Notes under the pieces: model-generated
The model's input: the letters and a program-made list of their open reading frames with translations, nothing else
Databases searched by the model: none
Told to the model about the DNA's origin: nothing
DNA from: Clavelina lepadiformis
Lineage: Eukaryota; Chordata; Ascidiacea; Aplousobranchia; Clavelinidae
Direction of reading: 5' to 3'
Length of the DNA: 64,000 bases
NCBI RefSeq assembly: GCF_947623445.1
Contig: NC_135247.1
Location: forward strand, 1,304,501 to 1,368,500
Shown: in pieces, positions 23,555-35,270 of the stretch
Layout: every line of letters begins with the position of its first letter
Numbering within the stretch: the first letter of the stretch is position 1
Translations under genes and position numbers: made by a program

Positions 23555-23636
23555 GTTGTCGTGGCCGAGTGGTTAAGGCGACAGACTCGAAATGTGATGG
23601 GCTCTGCCCGCGTAGGTTCGAATCCTGCCGACAACG
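23555..23636 (+). pseudogene. tRNA-Ser(CGA)-like, U2
   Basis: Mismatched anticodon stem ACAGA/TGTGA, otherwise intact. Confidence 0.65.
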
Positions 23637-23712
23637 CTGACATAAAATTACGTTTTCATAAGTGATTCGAGAAAAGTTCGATTATATCTATTTGCATTGA
23701 ACATTAAGCACA

Positions 23713-23794
23713 GTTGTCGTGGCCGAGTGGTTAAGGCGACAGATTTGAAATCTGTTGGGCTCTGCCCGCGTAGGTTCGAATCCTGTCCACAACG
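23713..23794 (+). tRNA. tRNA-Ser(TGA), U2
   Basis: Perfect anticodon stem and intact promoter boxes; the 3' end reads gtccacaac, a change shared only with U5. Confidence 0.65.
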
Positions 23795-25280
23795 CTGACA
23801 TAACGTCTAGTCGTAGCCAGCAAGCGAACTTGAATGGAATAGAGCACTGTTAATGGCGTTATTTCTCAAGGTTCGTACAAGCGTCACAGTTAGTTCCCAC
23901 TCCCAATTACTAAATGTTTTGGGTTCAAATCCCTGCCCAAGCGCTGGTCGTCTATTCTTAGGAAATAAAACGAAATTATCCTACAAGACTTTGAAAGTTT
24001 AAGTGTGCAACAAGACTCTACAAAATTGAAGTTCAGTAACACACAAAAATTTCAGTCCCACAATGAACAAAGGTGGAAAGGTATAAATCTACCGATAAGG
24101 TTGGACGTAAGCGATGGCGCAGTGCAAATAGCGGAGAACAGCAAATCAAAGGTTTTCGGTTCAAGCCTCTGGCCATCCAAGCCTAGTCCAAGAAGATTCT
24201 GTCGCATAGTTCCCACTCGAAGGTAGGCCACTGAAGGTTTTGGGATCAAATCCCTGCCAAAGGGCTGGTCTTCTTTTCTTAGGAAAAAAAAGAAATAAAA
24301 CGAAATTATCCTACAAGACTTTGAAAGTCGAAGTGTGTAATAGGACTCCACAAAATAGATTTTAACTCACATAAAAAAATTTCAGTCCCACAATGAAATA
24401 AGATGAAAAGGTATAAATGTACCAGTTGTCAGTGAAGTAAGCGATGGCGCAGTGAAAACATATGCTAGCAGCAAATCAAAGGTTCTCGGTTCAAACCTCT
24501 GTCCATCCAAGCCTAGCCTAAGAAGATACCGTCGCATAGTTCCAACTTCCAGTTAGGTAACTCAAGGTTTTGGGATCAAATCCCGGAGCAAGCGCTTGTG
24601 TTCCTATCTTAAGATACGACAAATTATTCCTGAAAGACTTTGAAAGTCAGTGTAATAAGTAAGTAAAAATTTACTCACATAAAAATATTTCAGTCCCGCA
24701 CTTTTCATGTTAAAAGATAGAAATCCCCCGGGTGGGTGGGTACACACACCAGCTAAGTGGAAATTTCAGTGAACAGCAAGGCAAAGGTTCACGGTTCGAA
24801 CCCAGCGAAAATTCGGTGGACTTGGGTCGGTCGGTGGTCTAGACGGGGAGTCTAGCTAGGCCACCAGTTTCTAGACGGGAGTCCAGCTGGCCAGACTCCC
24901 GTCTAGGCCACCAGCTGGCCAGACTCCCATCGGCTTAGGCGGATTAGCGCGCTGAACTTCTAATCCAGAGGTTCCGTTTTCGAGACCCGGCAGGGATTAT
25001 TTGGCTTAATATTTTAAAAAGCTAATCACTTAACTCTACATATTTTCATCCTAAATTGAGAAAAACCTTAACATCATCGTCTACGGCTTCTATAAAGTAA
25101 ATCTAGAATGAAACAATCTGGATTGGTGCGTTGTATTTATCCTCGATTAAACATCGTTGCTTGGATCTGTTAATTTCATACAGCCACGAGTAAAACAACC
25201 GTGACATTAGTGCTAAATTAAACCTTTACCTAGTTTTGTGGTAATTCTTATAAGAACGGAAATCCATACAAAACATCAGG

Positions 25281-25428
25281 GTCAGGATGGCCGAGTGGTC
25301 TAAGGCGCCAGATTCAAGCAGAGGCTTAGTCGCTTTGTGCGGCTCTAGAGGCGTGGGTTCGAATCCCTAGTAGTAGACTAGATATCTGTTGAGATCTGCC
25401 CGCGGATGTTCGAATCCTGCCGACAACG
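25281..25428 (+). pseudogene. Leu/Ser chimeric tRNA pseudogene, U3
   Basis: Same fusion as at 13136. Confidence 0.75.
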
Positions 25429-25504
25429 CTGATATAAAATTACGATTTCATAAGTGATTCGAGAAAAGTGCGATTTTATCTATTTGCATTGAACATTAAG
25501 GACA

Positions 25505-25586
25505 GTTGTCGTGGCCGAGTGGTTAAGGCGACAGACTCGAAATGTGATGGGCTCTGCCCGCGTAGGTTCGAATCCTGCCGACAACG
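25505..25586 (+). pseudogene. tRNA-Ser(CGA)-like, U3
   Basis: Mismatched anticodon stem ACAGA/TGTGA. Confidence 0.65.
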
Positions 25587-25662
25587 CTGACATAAATTTT
25601 CGTTTTCATAAGTGATTCGAGAAAAGTGCGATTATATCTATTTGCATTTGACATTCATCACA

Positions 25663-25744
25663 GTTGTCGTGCCCAAGTAGTTAAGGCGACAGACTAGATA
25701 TCTGTTGGGCTCTGCCCGCGTAGGTTCGAATCATGCCGACAACG
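25663..25744 (+). pseudogene. tRNA-Ser(AGA)-like, U3
   Basis: A box changed to tgcccaagtag, loop CTAGATA, T arm ttcgaatcatg; probably inactive. Confidence 0.7.
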
Positions 25745-25820
25745 CTGACATAAAATTACGTTTTCATAAGTGATTCGAGAAAAGTTCGATTATATCTATT
25801 TGCATTGAACATTAAGCACA

Positions 25821-25902
25821 GTTGTCGTGGCCGAGTGGTTAAGGCGACAGATTTGAAATCTGTTGGGCTCTGCCCGCGTAGGTTCGAATCCTGCCCACAA
25901 CG
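25821..25902 (+). tRNA. tRNA-Ser(TGA), U3
   Basis: Perfect anticodon stem, intact A and B boxes, one acceptor mismatch. Confidence 0.7.
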
Positions 25903-27388
25903 CTGACATAACGTCTAGTCGTAGCCAGCAAGCGAACTTGAATGGAATAGAGCACTGTTAATGGCGTTATTTCTCAAGGTTCGTACAAGCGTCACAGTTA
26001 GTTCCCACTCCCAATTACTAAATGTTTTGGGTTCAAATCCCTGCCCAAGCGCTGGTCGTCTATTCTTAGGAAATAAAACGAAATTATCCTACAAGACTTT
26101 GAAAGTTTAAGTGTGCAACAAGACTCTACAAAATTGAAGTTCAGTAACACACAAAAATTTCAGTCCCACAATGAACAAAGGTGGAAAGGTATAAATCTAC
26201 CGATAAGGTTGGACGTAAGCGATGGCGCAGTGCAAATAGCGGAGAACAGCAAATCAAAGGTTTTCGGTTCAAGCCTCTGGCCATCCAAGCCTAGTCCAAG
26301 AAGATTCTGTCGCATAGTTCCCACTCGAAGGTAGGCCACTGAAGGTTTTGGGATCAAATCCCTGCCAAAGGGCTGGTCTTCTTTTCTTAGGAAAAAAAAG
26401 AAATAAAACGAAATTATCCTACAAGACTTTGAAAGTCGAAGTGTGTAATAGGACTCCACAAAATAGATTTTAACTCACATAAAAAAATTTCAGTCCCACA
26501 ATGAAATAAGATGAAAAGGTATAAATGTACCAGTTGTCAGTGAAGTAAGCGATGGCGCAGTGAAAACATATGCTAGCAGCAAATCAAAGGTTCTCGGTTC
26601 AAACCTCTGTCCATCCAAGCCTAGCCTAAGAAGATACCGTCGCATAGTTCCAACTTCCAGTTAGGTAACTCAAGGTTTTGGGATCAAATCCCGGAGCAAG
26701 CGCTTGTGTTCCTATCTTAAGATACGACAAATTATTCCTGAAAGACTTTGAAAGTCAGTGTAATAAGTAAGTAAAAATTTACTCACATAAAAATATTTCA
26801 GTCCCGCACTTTTCATGTTAAAAGATAGAAATCCCCCGGGTGGGTGGGTACACACACCAGCTAAGTGGAAATTTCAGTGAACAGCAAGGCAAAGGTTCAC
26901 GGTTCGAACCCAGCGAAAATTCGGTGGACTTGGGTCGGTCGGTGGTCTAGACGGGGAGTCTAGCTAGGCCACCAGTTTCTAGACGGGAGTCCAGCTGGCC
27001 AGACTCCCGTCTAGGCCACCAGCTGGCCAGACTCCCATCGGCTTAGGCGGATTAGCGCGCTGAACTTCTAATCCAGAGGTTCCGTTTTCGAGACCCGGCA
27101 GGGATTATTTGGCTTAATATTTTAAAAAGCTAATCACTTAACTCTACATATTTTCATCCTAAATTGAGAAAAACCTTAACATCATCGTCTACGGCTTCTA
27201 TAAAGTAAATCTAGAATGAAACAATCTGGATTGGTGCGTTGTATTTATCCTCGATTAAACATCGTTGCTTGGATCTGTTAATTTCATACAGCCACGAGTA
27301 AAACAACCGTGACATTAGTGCTAAATTAAACCTTTACCTAGTTTTGTGGTAATTCTTATAAGAACGGAAATCCATACAAAACATCAGG

Positions 27389-27536
27389 GTCAGGATGGCC
27401 GAGTGGTCTAAGGCGCCAGATTCAAGCAGAGGCTTAGTCGCTTTGTGCGGCTCTAGAGGCGTGGGTTCGAATCCCTAGTAGTAGACTAGATATCTGTTGA
27501 GATCTGCCCGCGGATGTTCGAATCCTGCCGACAACG
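27389..27536 (+). pseudogene. Leu/Ser chimeric tRNA pseudogene, U4
   Basis: Same fusion as at 13136. Confidence 0.75.
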
Positions 27537-27612
27537 CTGATATAAAATTACGATTTCATAAGTGATTCGAGAAAAGTGCGATTTTATCTATTTGCATTGA
27601 ACATTAAGGACA

Positions 27613-27694
27613 GTTGTCGTGGCCGAGTGGTTAAGGCGACAGACTCGAAATGTGATGGGCTCTGCCCGCGTAGGTTCGAATCCTGCCGACAACG
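27613..27694 (+). pseudogene. tRNA-Ser(CGA)-like, U4
   Basis: Mismatched anticodon stem ACAGA/TGTGA. Confidence 0.65.
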
Positions 27695-27770
27695 CTGACA
27701 TAAATTTTCGTTTTCATAAGTGATTCGAGAAAAGTGCGATTATATCTATTTGCATTTGACATTCATCACA

Positions 27771-27852
27771 GTTGTCGTGCCCAAGTAGTTAAGGCGACAG
27801 ACTAGATATCTGTTGGGCTCTGCCCGCGTAGGTTCGAATCATGCCGACAACG
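27771..27852 (+). pseudogene. tRNA-Ser(AGA)-like, U4
   Basis: Same altered A box and loop CTAGATA as the U3 copy. Confidence 0.7.
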
Positions 27853-27928
27853 CTGACATAAAATTACGTTTTCATAAGTGATTCGAGAAAAGTTCGATTA
27901 TATCTATTTGCATTGAACATTAAGCACA

Positions 27929-28010
27929 GTTGTCGTGGCCGAGTGGTTAAGGCGACAGATTTGAAATCTGTTGGGCTCTGCCCGCGTAGGTTCGAATCCT
28001 GCCCACAACG
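27929..28010 (+). tRNA. tRNA-Ser(TGA), U4
   Basis: Perfect anticodon stem, intact A and B boxes, one acceptor mismatch. Confidence 0.7.
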
Positions 28011-29496
28011 CTGACATAACGTCTAGTCGTAGCCAGCAAGCGAACTTGAATGGAATAGAGCACTGTTAATGGCGTTATTTCTCAAGGTTCGTACAAGCGT
28101 CACAGTTAGTTCCCACTCCCAATTACTAAATGTTTTGGGTTCAAATCCCTGCCCAAGCGCTGGTCGTCTATTCTTAGGAAATAAAACGAAATTATCCTAC
28201 AAGACTTTGAAAGTTTAAGTGTGCAACAAGACTCTACAAAATTGAAGTTCAGTAACACACAAAAATTTCAGTCCCACAATGAACAAAGGTGGAAAGGTAT
28301 AAATCTACCGATAAGGTTGGACGTAAGCGATGGCGCAGTGCAAATAGCGGAGAACAGCAAATCAAAGGTTTTCGGTTCAAGCCTCTGGCCATCCAAGCCT
28401 AGTCCAAGAAGATTCTGTCGCATAGTTCCCACTCGAAGGTAGGCCACTGAAGGTTTTGGGATCAAATCCCTGCCAAAGGGCTGGTCTTCTTTTCTTAGGA
28501 AAAAAAAGAAATAAAACGAAATTATCCTACAAGACTTTGAAAGTCGAAGTGTGTAATAGGACTCCACAAAATAGATTTTAACTCACATAAAAAAATTTCA
28601 GTCCCACAATGAAATAAGATGAAAAGGTATAAATGTACCAGTTGTCAGTGAAGTAAGCGATGGCGCAGTGAAAACATATGCTAGCAGCAAATCAAAGGTT
28701 CTCGGTTCAAACCTCTGTCCATCCAAGCCTAGCCTAAGAAGATACCGTCGCATAGTTCCAACTTCCAGTTAGGTAACTCAAGGTTTTGGGATCAAATCCC
28801 GGAGCAAGCGCTTGTGTTCCTATCTTAAGATACGACAAATTATTCCTGAAAGACTTTGAAAGTCAGTGTAATAAGTAAGTAAAAATTTACTCACATAAAA
28901 ATATTTCAGTCCCGCACTTTTCATGTTAAAAGATAGAAATCCCCCGGGTGGGTGGGTACACACACCAGCTAAGTGGAAATTTCAGTGAACAGCAAGGCAA
29001 AGGTTCACGGTTCGAACCCAGCGAAAATTCGGTGGACTTGGGTCGGTCGGTGGTCTAGACGGGGAGTCTAGCTAGGCCACCAGTTTCTAGACGGGAGTCC
29101 AGCTGGCCAGACTCCCGTCTAGGCCACCAGCTGGCCAGACTCCCATCGGCTTAGGCGGATTAGCGCGCTGAACTTCTAATCCAGAGGTTCCGTTTTCGAG
29201 ACCCGGCAGGGATTATTTGGCTTAATATTTTAAAAAGCTAATCACTTAACTCTACATATTTTCATCCTAAATTGAGAAAAACCTTAACATCATCGTCTAC
29301 GGCTTCTATAAAGTAAATCTAGAATGAAACAATCTGGATTGGTGCGTTGTATTTATCCTCGATTAAACATCGTTGCTTGGATCTGTTAATTTCATACAGC
29401 CACGAGTAAAACAACCGTGACATTAGTGCTAAATTAAACCTTTACCTAGTTTTGTGGTAATTCTTATAAGAACGGAAATCCATACAAAACATCAGG

Positions 29497-29644
29497 GTCA
29501 GGATGGCCGAGTGGTCTAAGGCGCCAGATTCAAGCAGAGGCTTAGTCGCTTTGTGCGGCTCTAGAGGCGTGGGTTCGAATCCCTAGTAGTAGACTAGATA
29601 TCTGTTGAGATCTGCCCGCGGATGTTCGAATCCTGCCGACAACG
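29497..29644 (+). pseudogene. Leu/Ser chimeric tRNA pseudogene, U5
   Basis: Same fusion as at 13136. Confidence 0.75.
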
Positions 29645-29720
29645 CTGATATAAAATTACGATTTCATAAGTGATTCGAGAAAAGTGCGATTTTATCTATT
29701 TGCATTGAACATTAAGGACA

Positions 29721-29802
29721 GTTGTCGTGGCCGAGTGGTTAAGGCGACAGACTCGAAATGTGATGGGCTCTGCCCGCGTAGGTTCGAATCCTGCCGACAA
29801 CG
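29721..29802 (+). pseudogene. tRNA-Ser(CGA)-like, U5
   Basis: Mismatched anticodon stem ACAGA/TGTGA. Confidence 0.65.
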
Positions 29803-29878
29803 CTGACATAAAATTACGTTTTCATAAGTGATTCGAGAAAAGTTCGATTATATCTATTTGCATTGATCATTAAGCACA

Positions 29879-29960
29879 GTTGTCGTGGCCGAGTGGTTAA
29901 GGCGACAGATTTGAAATCTGTTGGGCTCTGCCCGCGTAGGTTCGAATCCTGTCCACAACG
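29879..29960 (+). tRNA. tRNA-Ser(TGA), U5
   Basis: Perfect anticodon stem and intact boxes; 3' end gtccacaac as in U2. Confidence 0.65.
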
Positions 29961-31446
29961 CTGACATAACGTCTAGTCGTAGCCAGCAAGCGAACTTGAA
30001 TGGAATAGAGCACTGTTAATGGCGTTATTTCTCAAGGTTCGTACAAGCGTCACAGTTAGTTCCCACTCCCAATTACTAAATGTTTTGGGTTCAAATCCCT
30101 GCCCAAGCGCTGGTCGTCTATTCTTAGGAAATAAAACGAAATTATCCTACAAGACTTTGAAAGTTTAAGTGTGCAACAAGACTCTACAAAATTGAAGTTC
30201 AGTAACACACAAAAATTTCAGTCCCACAATGAACAAAGGTGGAAAGGTATAAATCTACCGATAAGGTTGGACGTAAGCGATGGCGCAGTGCAAATAGCGG
30301 AGAACAGCAAATCAAAGGTTTTCGGTTCAAGCCTCTGGCCATCCAAGCCTAGTCCAAGAAGATTCTGTCGCATAGTTCCCACTCGAAGGTAGGCCACTGA
30401 AGGTTTTGGGATCAAATCCCTGCCAAAGGGCTGGTCTTCTTTTCTTAGGAAAAAAAAGAAATAAAACGAAATTATCCTACAAGACTTTGAAAGTCGAAGT
30501 GTGTAATAGGACTCCACAAAATAGATTTTAACTCACATAAAAAAATTTCAGTCCCACAATGAAATAAGATGAAAAGGTATAAATGTACCAGTTGTCAGTG
30601 AAGTAAGCGATGGCGCAGTGAAAACATATGCTAGCAGCAAATCAAAGGTTCTCGGTTCAAACCTCTGTCCATCCAAGCCTAGCCTAAGAAGATACCGTCG
30701 CATAGTTCCAACTTCCAGTTAGGTAACTCAAGGTTTTGGGATCAAATCCCGGAGCAAGCGCTTGTGTTCCTATCTTAAGATACGACAAATTATTCCTGAA
30801 AGACTTTGAAAGTCAGTGTAATAAGTAAGTAAAAATTTACTCACATAAAAATATTTCAGTCCCGCACTTTTCATGTTAAAAGATAGAAATCCCCCGGGTG
30901 GGTGGGTACACACACCAGCTAAGTGGAAATTTCAGTGAACAGCAAGGCAAAGGTTCACGGTTCGAACCCAGCGAAAATTCGGTGGACTTGGGTCGGTCGG
31001 TGGTCTAGACGGGGAGTCTAGCTAGGCCACCAGTTTCTAGACGGGAGTCCAGCTGGCCAGACTCCCGTCTAGGCCACCAGCTGGCCAGACTCCCATCGGC
31101 TTAGGCGGATTAGCGCGCTGAACTTCTAATCCAGAGGTTCCGTTTTCGAGACCCGGCAGGGATTATTTGGCTTAATATTTTAAAAAGCTAATCACTTAAC
31201 TCTACATATTTTCATCCTAAATTGAGAAAAACCTTAACATCATCGTCTACGGCTTCTATAAAGTAAATCTAGAATGAAACAATCTGGATTGGTGCGTTGT
31301 ATTTATCCTCGATTAAACATCGTTGCTTGGATCTGTTAATTTCATACAGCCACGAGTAAAACAACCGTGACATTAGTGCTAAATTAAACCTTTACCTAGT
31401 TTTGTGGTAATTCTTATAAGAACGGAAATCCATACAAAACATCAGG

Positions 31447-31594
31447 GTCAGGATGGCTGAGTGGTCTAAGGCGCCAGATTCAAGCAGAGGCTTAGTCGCT
31501 TTGTGCGGCTCTAGAGGCGTGGGTTCGAATCCCTAGTAGTAGACTAGATATCTGTTGAGATCTGCCCGCGGATGTTCGAATCCTGCCGACAACG
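31447..31594 (+). pseudogene. Leu/Ser chimeric tRNA pseudogene, U6
   Basis: Same fusion as at 13136, with an A-box change (tggctgagtgg). Confidence 0.75.
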
Positions 31595-31670
31595 CTGATA
31601 TAAAATTACGATTTCATAAGTGATTCGAGAAAAGTGCGATTTTATCTATTTGCATTGAACATTAAGGACA

Positions 31671-31752
31671 GTTGTCGTGGCCGAGTGGTTAAGGCGACAG
31701 ACTCGAAATGTGATGGGCTCTGCCCGCGTAGGTTCGAATCCTGCCGACAACG
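31671..31752 (+). pseudogene. tRNA-Ser(CGA)-like, U6
   Basis: Mismatched anticodon stem ACAGA/TGTGA. Confidence 0.65.
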
Positions 31753-31828
31753 CTGACATAAATTTTCGTTTTCATAAGTGATTCGAGAAAAGTGCGATTA
31801 TATCTATTTGCATTTGACATTCATCACA

Positions 31829-31910
31829 GTTGTCGTGCCCAAGTAGTTAAGGCGACAGACTAGATATCTGTTGGGCTCTGCCCGCGTAGGTTCGAATCAT
31901 GCCGACAACG
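31829..31910 (+). pseudogene. tRNA-Ser(AGA)-like, U6
   Basis: Altered A box and loop CTAGATA as in U3 and U4. Confidence 0.7.
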
Positions 31911-31986
31911 CTGACATAAAATTACGTTTTCATAAGTGATTCGAGAAAAGTTCGATTATATCTATTTGCATTGAACATTAAGCACA

Positions 31987-32068
31987 GTTGTCGTGGCCGA
32001 GTGGTTAAGGCGACAGATTTGAAATCTGTTGGGCTCTGCCCGCGTAGGTTCGAATCCTGCCCACAACG
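31987..32068 (+). tRNA. tRNA-Ser(TGA), U6
   Basis: Perfect anticodon stem, intact A and B boxes, one acceptor mismatch. Confidence 0.7.
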
Positions 32069-33130
32069 CTGACATAACGTCTAGTCGTAGCCAGCAAGCG
32101 AACTTGAATGGAATAGAGCACTGTTAATGGCGTTATTTCTCAAGGTTCGTACAAGCGTCACAGTTAGTTCCCACTCCCAATTACTAAATGTTTTGGGTTC
32201 AAATCCCTGCCCAAGCGCTGGTCGTCTATTCTTAGGAAATAAAACGAAATTATCCTACAAGACTTTGAAAGTTTAAGTGTGCAACAAGACTCTACAAAAT
32301 TGAAGTTCAGTAACACACAAAAATTTCAGTCCCACAATGAACAAAGGTGGAAAGGTATAAATCTACCGATAAGGTTGGACGTAAGCGATGGCGCAGTGCA
32401 AATAGCGGAGAACAGCAAATCAAAGGTTTTCGGTTCAAGCCTCTGGCCATCCAAGCCTAGTCCAAGAAGATTCTGTCGCATAGTTCCCACTCGAAGGTAG
32501 GCCACTGAAGGTTTTGGGATCAAATCCCTGCCAAAGGGCTGGTCTTCTTTTCTTAGGAAAAAAAAGAAATAAAACGAAATTATCCTACAAGACTTTGAAA
32601 GTCGAAGTGTGTAATAGGACTCCACAAAATAGATTTTAACTCACATAAAAAAATTTCAGTCCCACAATGAAATAAGATGAAAAGGTATAAATGTACCAGT
32701 TGTCAGTGAAGTAAGCGATGGCGCAGTGAAAACATATGCTAGCAGCAAATCAAAGGTTCTCGGTTCAAACCTCTGTCCATCCAAGCCTAGCCTAAGAAGA
32801 TACCGTCGCATAGTTCCAACTTCCAGTTAGGTAACTCAAGGTTTTGGGATCAAATCCCGGAACAAGCGCTTGTGTTCCTATCTTAAGATACGACAAATTA
32901 TTCCTGAATAACTTTGAAAGTCAGTGTAATAAGTAAGTAAAAATTTACTCACATAAAAATATTTCAGTCCCGCACTTTTCATGTTAAAAGATAGAAATCC
33001 CCCGGGTGGGTGGGTACACACACACCAGCTAAGTGGAAATTTCAGTGAACAGCAAGGCAAAGGTTCACGGTTCGAACCCAGCGAAAATTCGGTGGACTTG
33101 GGTCGGTCGGTGGTCTAGACGGGGAGTCTA

Positions 33131-35270
33131 GCTAGGCCACCAGCTCGCCAGACTCCCGTCTAGGCCACCAGCTCGCCAGACTCCCGTCTAGGCCACCAGC
33201 TCGCCAGACTCCCGTCTAGGCCACCAGCTCGCCAGACTCCCGTCTAGGCCACCAGCTCGCCAGACTCCCGTCTAGGCCACCAGCTCGCCAGACTCCCGTC
33301 TAGGCCACCAGCTCGCCAGACTCCCGTCTAGGCCACCAGCTCGCCAGACTCCCGTCTAGGCCACCAGCTCGCCAGACTCCCGTCTAGGCCACCAGCTCGC
33401 CAGACTCCCGTCTAGGCCACCAGCTCGCCAGACTCCCGTCTAGGCCACCAGCTCGCCAGACTCCCGTCTAGGCCACCAGCTCGCCAGACTCCCGTCTAGG
33501 CCACCAGCTCGCCAGACTCCCGTCTAGGCCACCAGCTCGCCAGACTCCCGTCTAGGCCACCAGCTCGCCAGACTCCCGTCTAGGCCACCAGCTCGCCAGA
33601 CTCCCGTCTAGGCCACCAGCTCGCCAGACTCCCGTCTAGGCCACCAGCTCGCCAGACTCCCGTCTAGGCCACCAGCTCGCCAGACTCCCGTCTAGGCCAC
33701 CAGCTCGCCAGACTCCCGTCTAGGCCACCAGCTCGCCAGACTCCCGTCTAGGCCACCAGCTCGCCAGACTCCCGTCTAGGCCACCAGCTCGCCAGACTCC
33801 CGTCTAGGCCACCAGCTCGCCAGACTCCCGTCTAGGCCACCAGCTCGCCAGACTCCCGTCTAGGCCACCAGCTCGCCAGACTCCCGTCTAGGCCACCAGC
33901 TCGCCAGACTCCCGTCTAGGCCACCAGCTCGCCAGACTCCCGTCTAGGCCACCAGCTCGCCAGACTCCCGTCTAGGCCACCAGCTCGCCAGACTCCCGTC
34001 TAGGCCACCAGCTCGCCAGACTCCCGTCTAGGCCACCAGCTCGCCAGACTCCCGTCTAGGCCACCAGCTCGCCAGACTCCCGTCTAGGCCACCAGCTCGC
34101 CAGACTCCCGTCTAGGCCACCAGCTCGCCAGACTCCCGTCTAGGCCACCAGCTCGCCAGACTCCCGTCTAGGCCACCAGCTCGCCAGACTCCCGTCTAGG
34201 CCACCAGCTCGCCAGACTCCCGTCTAGGCCACCAGCTCGCCAGACTCCCGTCTAGGCCACCAGCTCGCCAGACTCCCGTCTAGGCCACCAGCTCGCCAGA
34301 CTCCCGTCTAGGCCACCAGCTCGCCAGACTCCCGTCTAGGCCACCAGCTCGCCAGACTCCCGTCTAGGCCACCAGCTCGCCAGACTCCCGTCTAGGCCAC
34401 CAGCTCGCCAGACTCCCGTCTAGGCCACCAGCTCGCCAGACTCCCGTCTAGGCCACCAGCTCGCCAGACTCCCGTCTAGGCCACCAGCTCGCCAGACTCC
34501 CGTCTAGGCCACCAGCTCGCCAGACTCCCGTCTAGGCCACCAGCTCGCCAGACTCCCGTCTAGGCCACCAGCTCGCCAGACTCCCGTCTAGGCCACCAGC
34601 TCGCCAGACTCCCGTCTAGGCCACCAGCTCGCCAGACTCCCGTCTAGGCCACCAGCTCGCCAGACTCCCGTCTAGGCCACCAGCTCGCCAGACTCCCGTC
34701 TAGGCCACCAGCTCGCCAGACTCCCGTCTAGGCCACCAGCTCGCCAGACTCCCGTCTAGGCCACCAGCTCGCCAGACTCCCGTCTAGGCCACCAGCTCGC
34801 CAGACTCCCGTCTAGGCCACCAGCTCGCCAGACTCCCGTCTAGGCCACCAGCTCGCCAGACTCCCGTCTAGGCCACCAGCTCGCCAGACTCCCGTCTAGG
34901 CCACCAGCTCGCCAGACTCCCGTCTAGGCCACCAGCTCGCCAGACTCCCGTCTAGGCCACCAGCTCGCCAGACTCCCGTCTAGGCCACCAGCTCGCCAGA
35001 CTCCCGTCTAGGCCACCAGCTCGCCAGACTCCCGTCTAGGCCACCAGCTCGCCAGACTCCCGTCTAGGCCACCAGCTCGCCAGACTCCCGTCTAGGCCAC
35101 CAGCTCGCCAGACTCCCGTCTAGGCCACCAGCTCGCCAGACTCCCGTCTAGGCCACCAGCTCGCCAGACTCCCGTCTAGGCCACCAGCTCGCCAGACTCC
35201 CGTCTAGGCCACCAGCTCGCCAGACTCCCGTCTAGGCCACCAGCTCGCCAGACTCCCGTCTCCCGTCTAG
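33131..35270. repeat. 28-bp satellite, homogenised, about 76 copies
   Basis: Unit: gtctaggccaccagctcgc followed by cagactccc. The array is practically perfect for 2.1 kb; the pattern repeats exactly every 420 nt (15 units). Only the ctcgcc variant is present, unlike the mixed array at 22.6-23.0 kb. It ends with a partial unit (gtctcccgtctag) against unique DNA. Confidence 0.97.

Larger units (their letters stand above)
22981..24930 (+). repeat. tRNA macrosatellite unit U2 (1950 bp)
   Basis: Begins cggcttaggcggattagcgc (truncated tRNA-Arg), then Leu/Ser chimera, tRNA-Ser CGA- and TGA-type, three sub-repeats, and a short satellite patch (about 24838-24930) in which one 28-bp-type unit is inverted. 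It lacks the AGA-type tRNA-Ser, making it exactly 158 bp shorter than U3, U4 and U6. Confidence 0.93.
24931..27038 (+). repeat. tRNA macrosatellite unit U3 (2108 bp)
   Basis: Complete unit with truncated tRNA-Arg, chimera, three tRNA-Ser copies, three sub-repeats and the short satellite patch with one inverted unit. Confidence 0.95.
27039..29146 (+). repeat. tRNA macrosatellite unit U4 (2108 bp)
   Basis: Near-identical to U3 across the full length, including private changes in the AGA-type tRNA-Ser. Confidence 0.95.
29147..31096 (+). repeat. tRNA macrosatellite unit U5 (1950 bp)
   Basis: Same deletion of one 158-bp tRNA-Ser module as U2 and the same private change in its Ser(TGA) 3' end, so U2 and U5 share a recent ancestor. 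Confidence 0.95.
31097..33130 (+). repeat. tRNA macrosatellite unit U6, last copy
   Basis: Full unit of the 2108-bp type with a few private changes (for example ggctgagtgg in the chimera). At its end the satellite junction expands into the long 28-bp array instead of a short patch. Confidence 0.93.

Noticed and set aside
33131-35270. CRISPR-like regular repeats
   Set aside because: Units are contiguous with no spacers, and the setting is a eukaryotic genome; this is a satellite.
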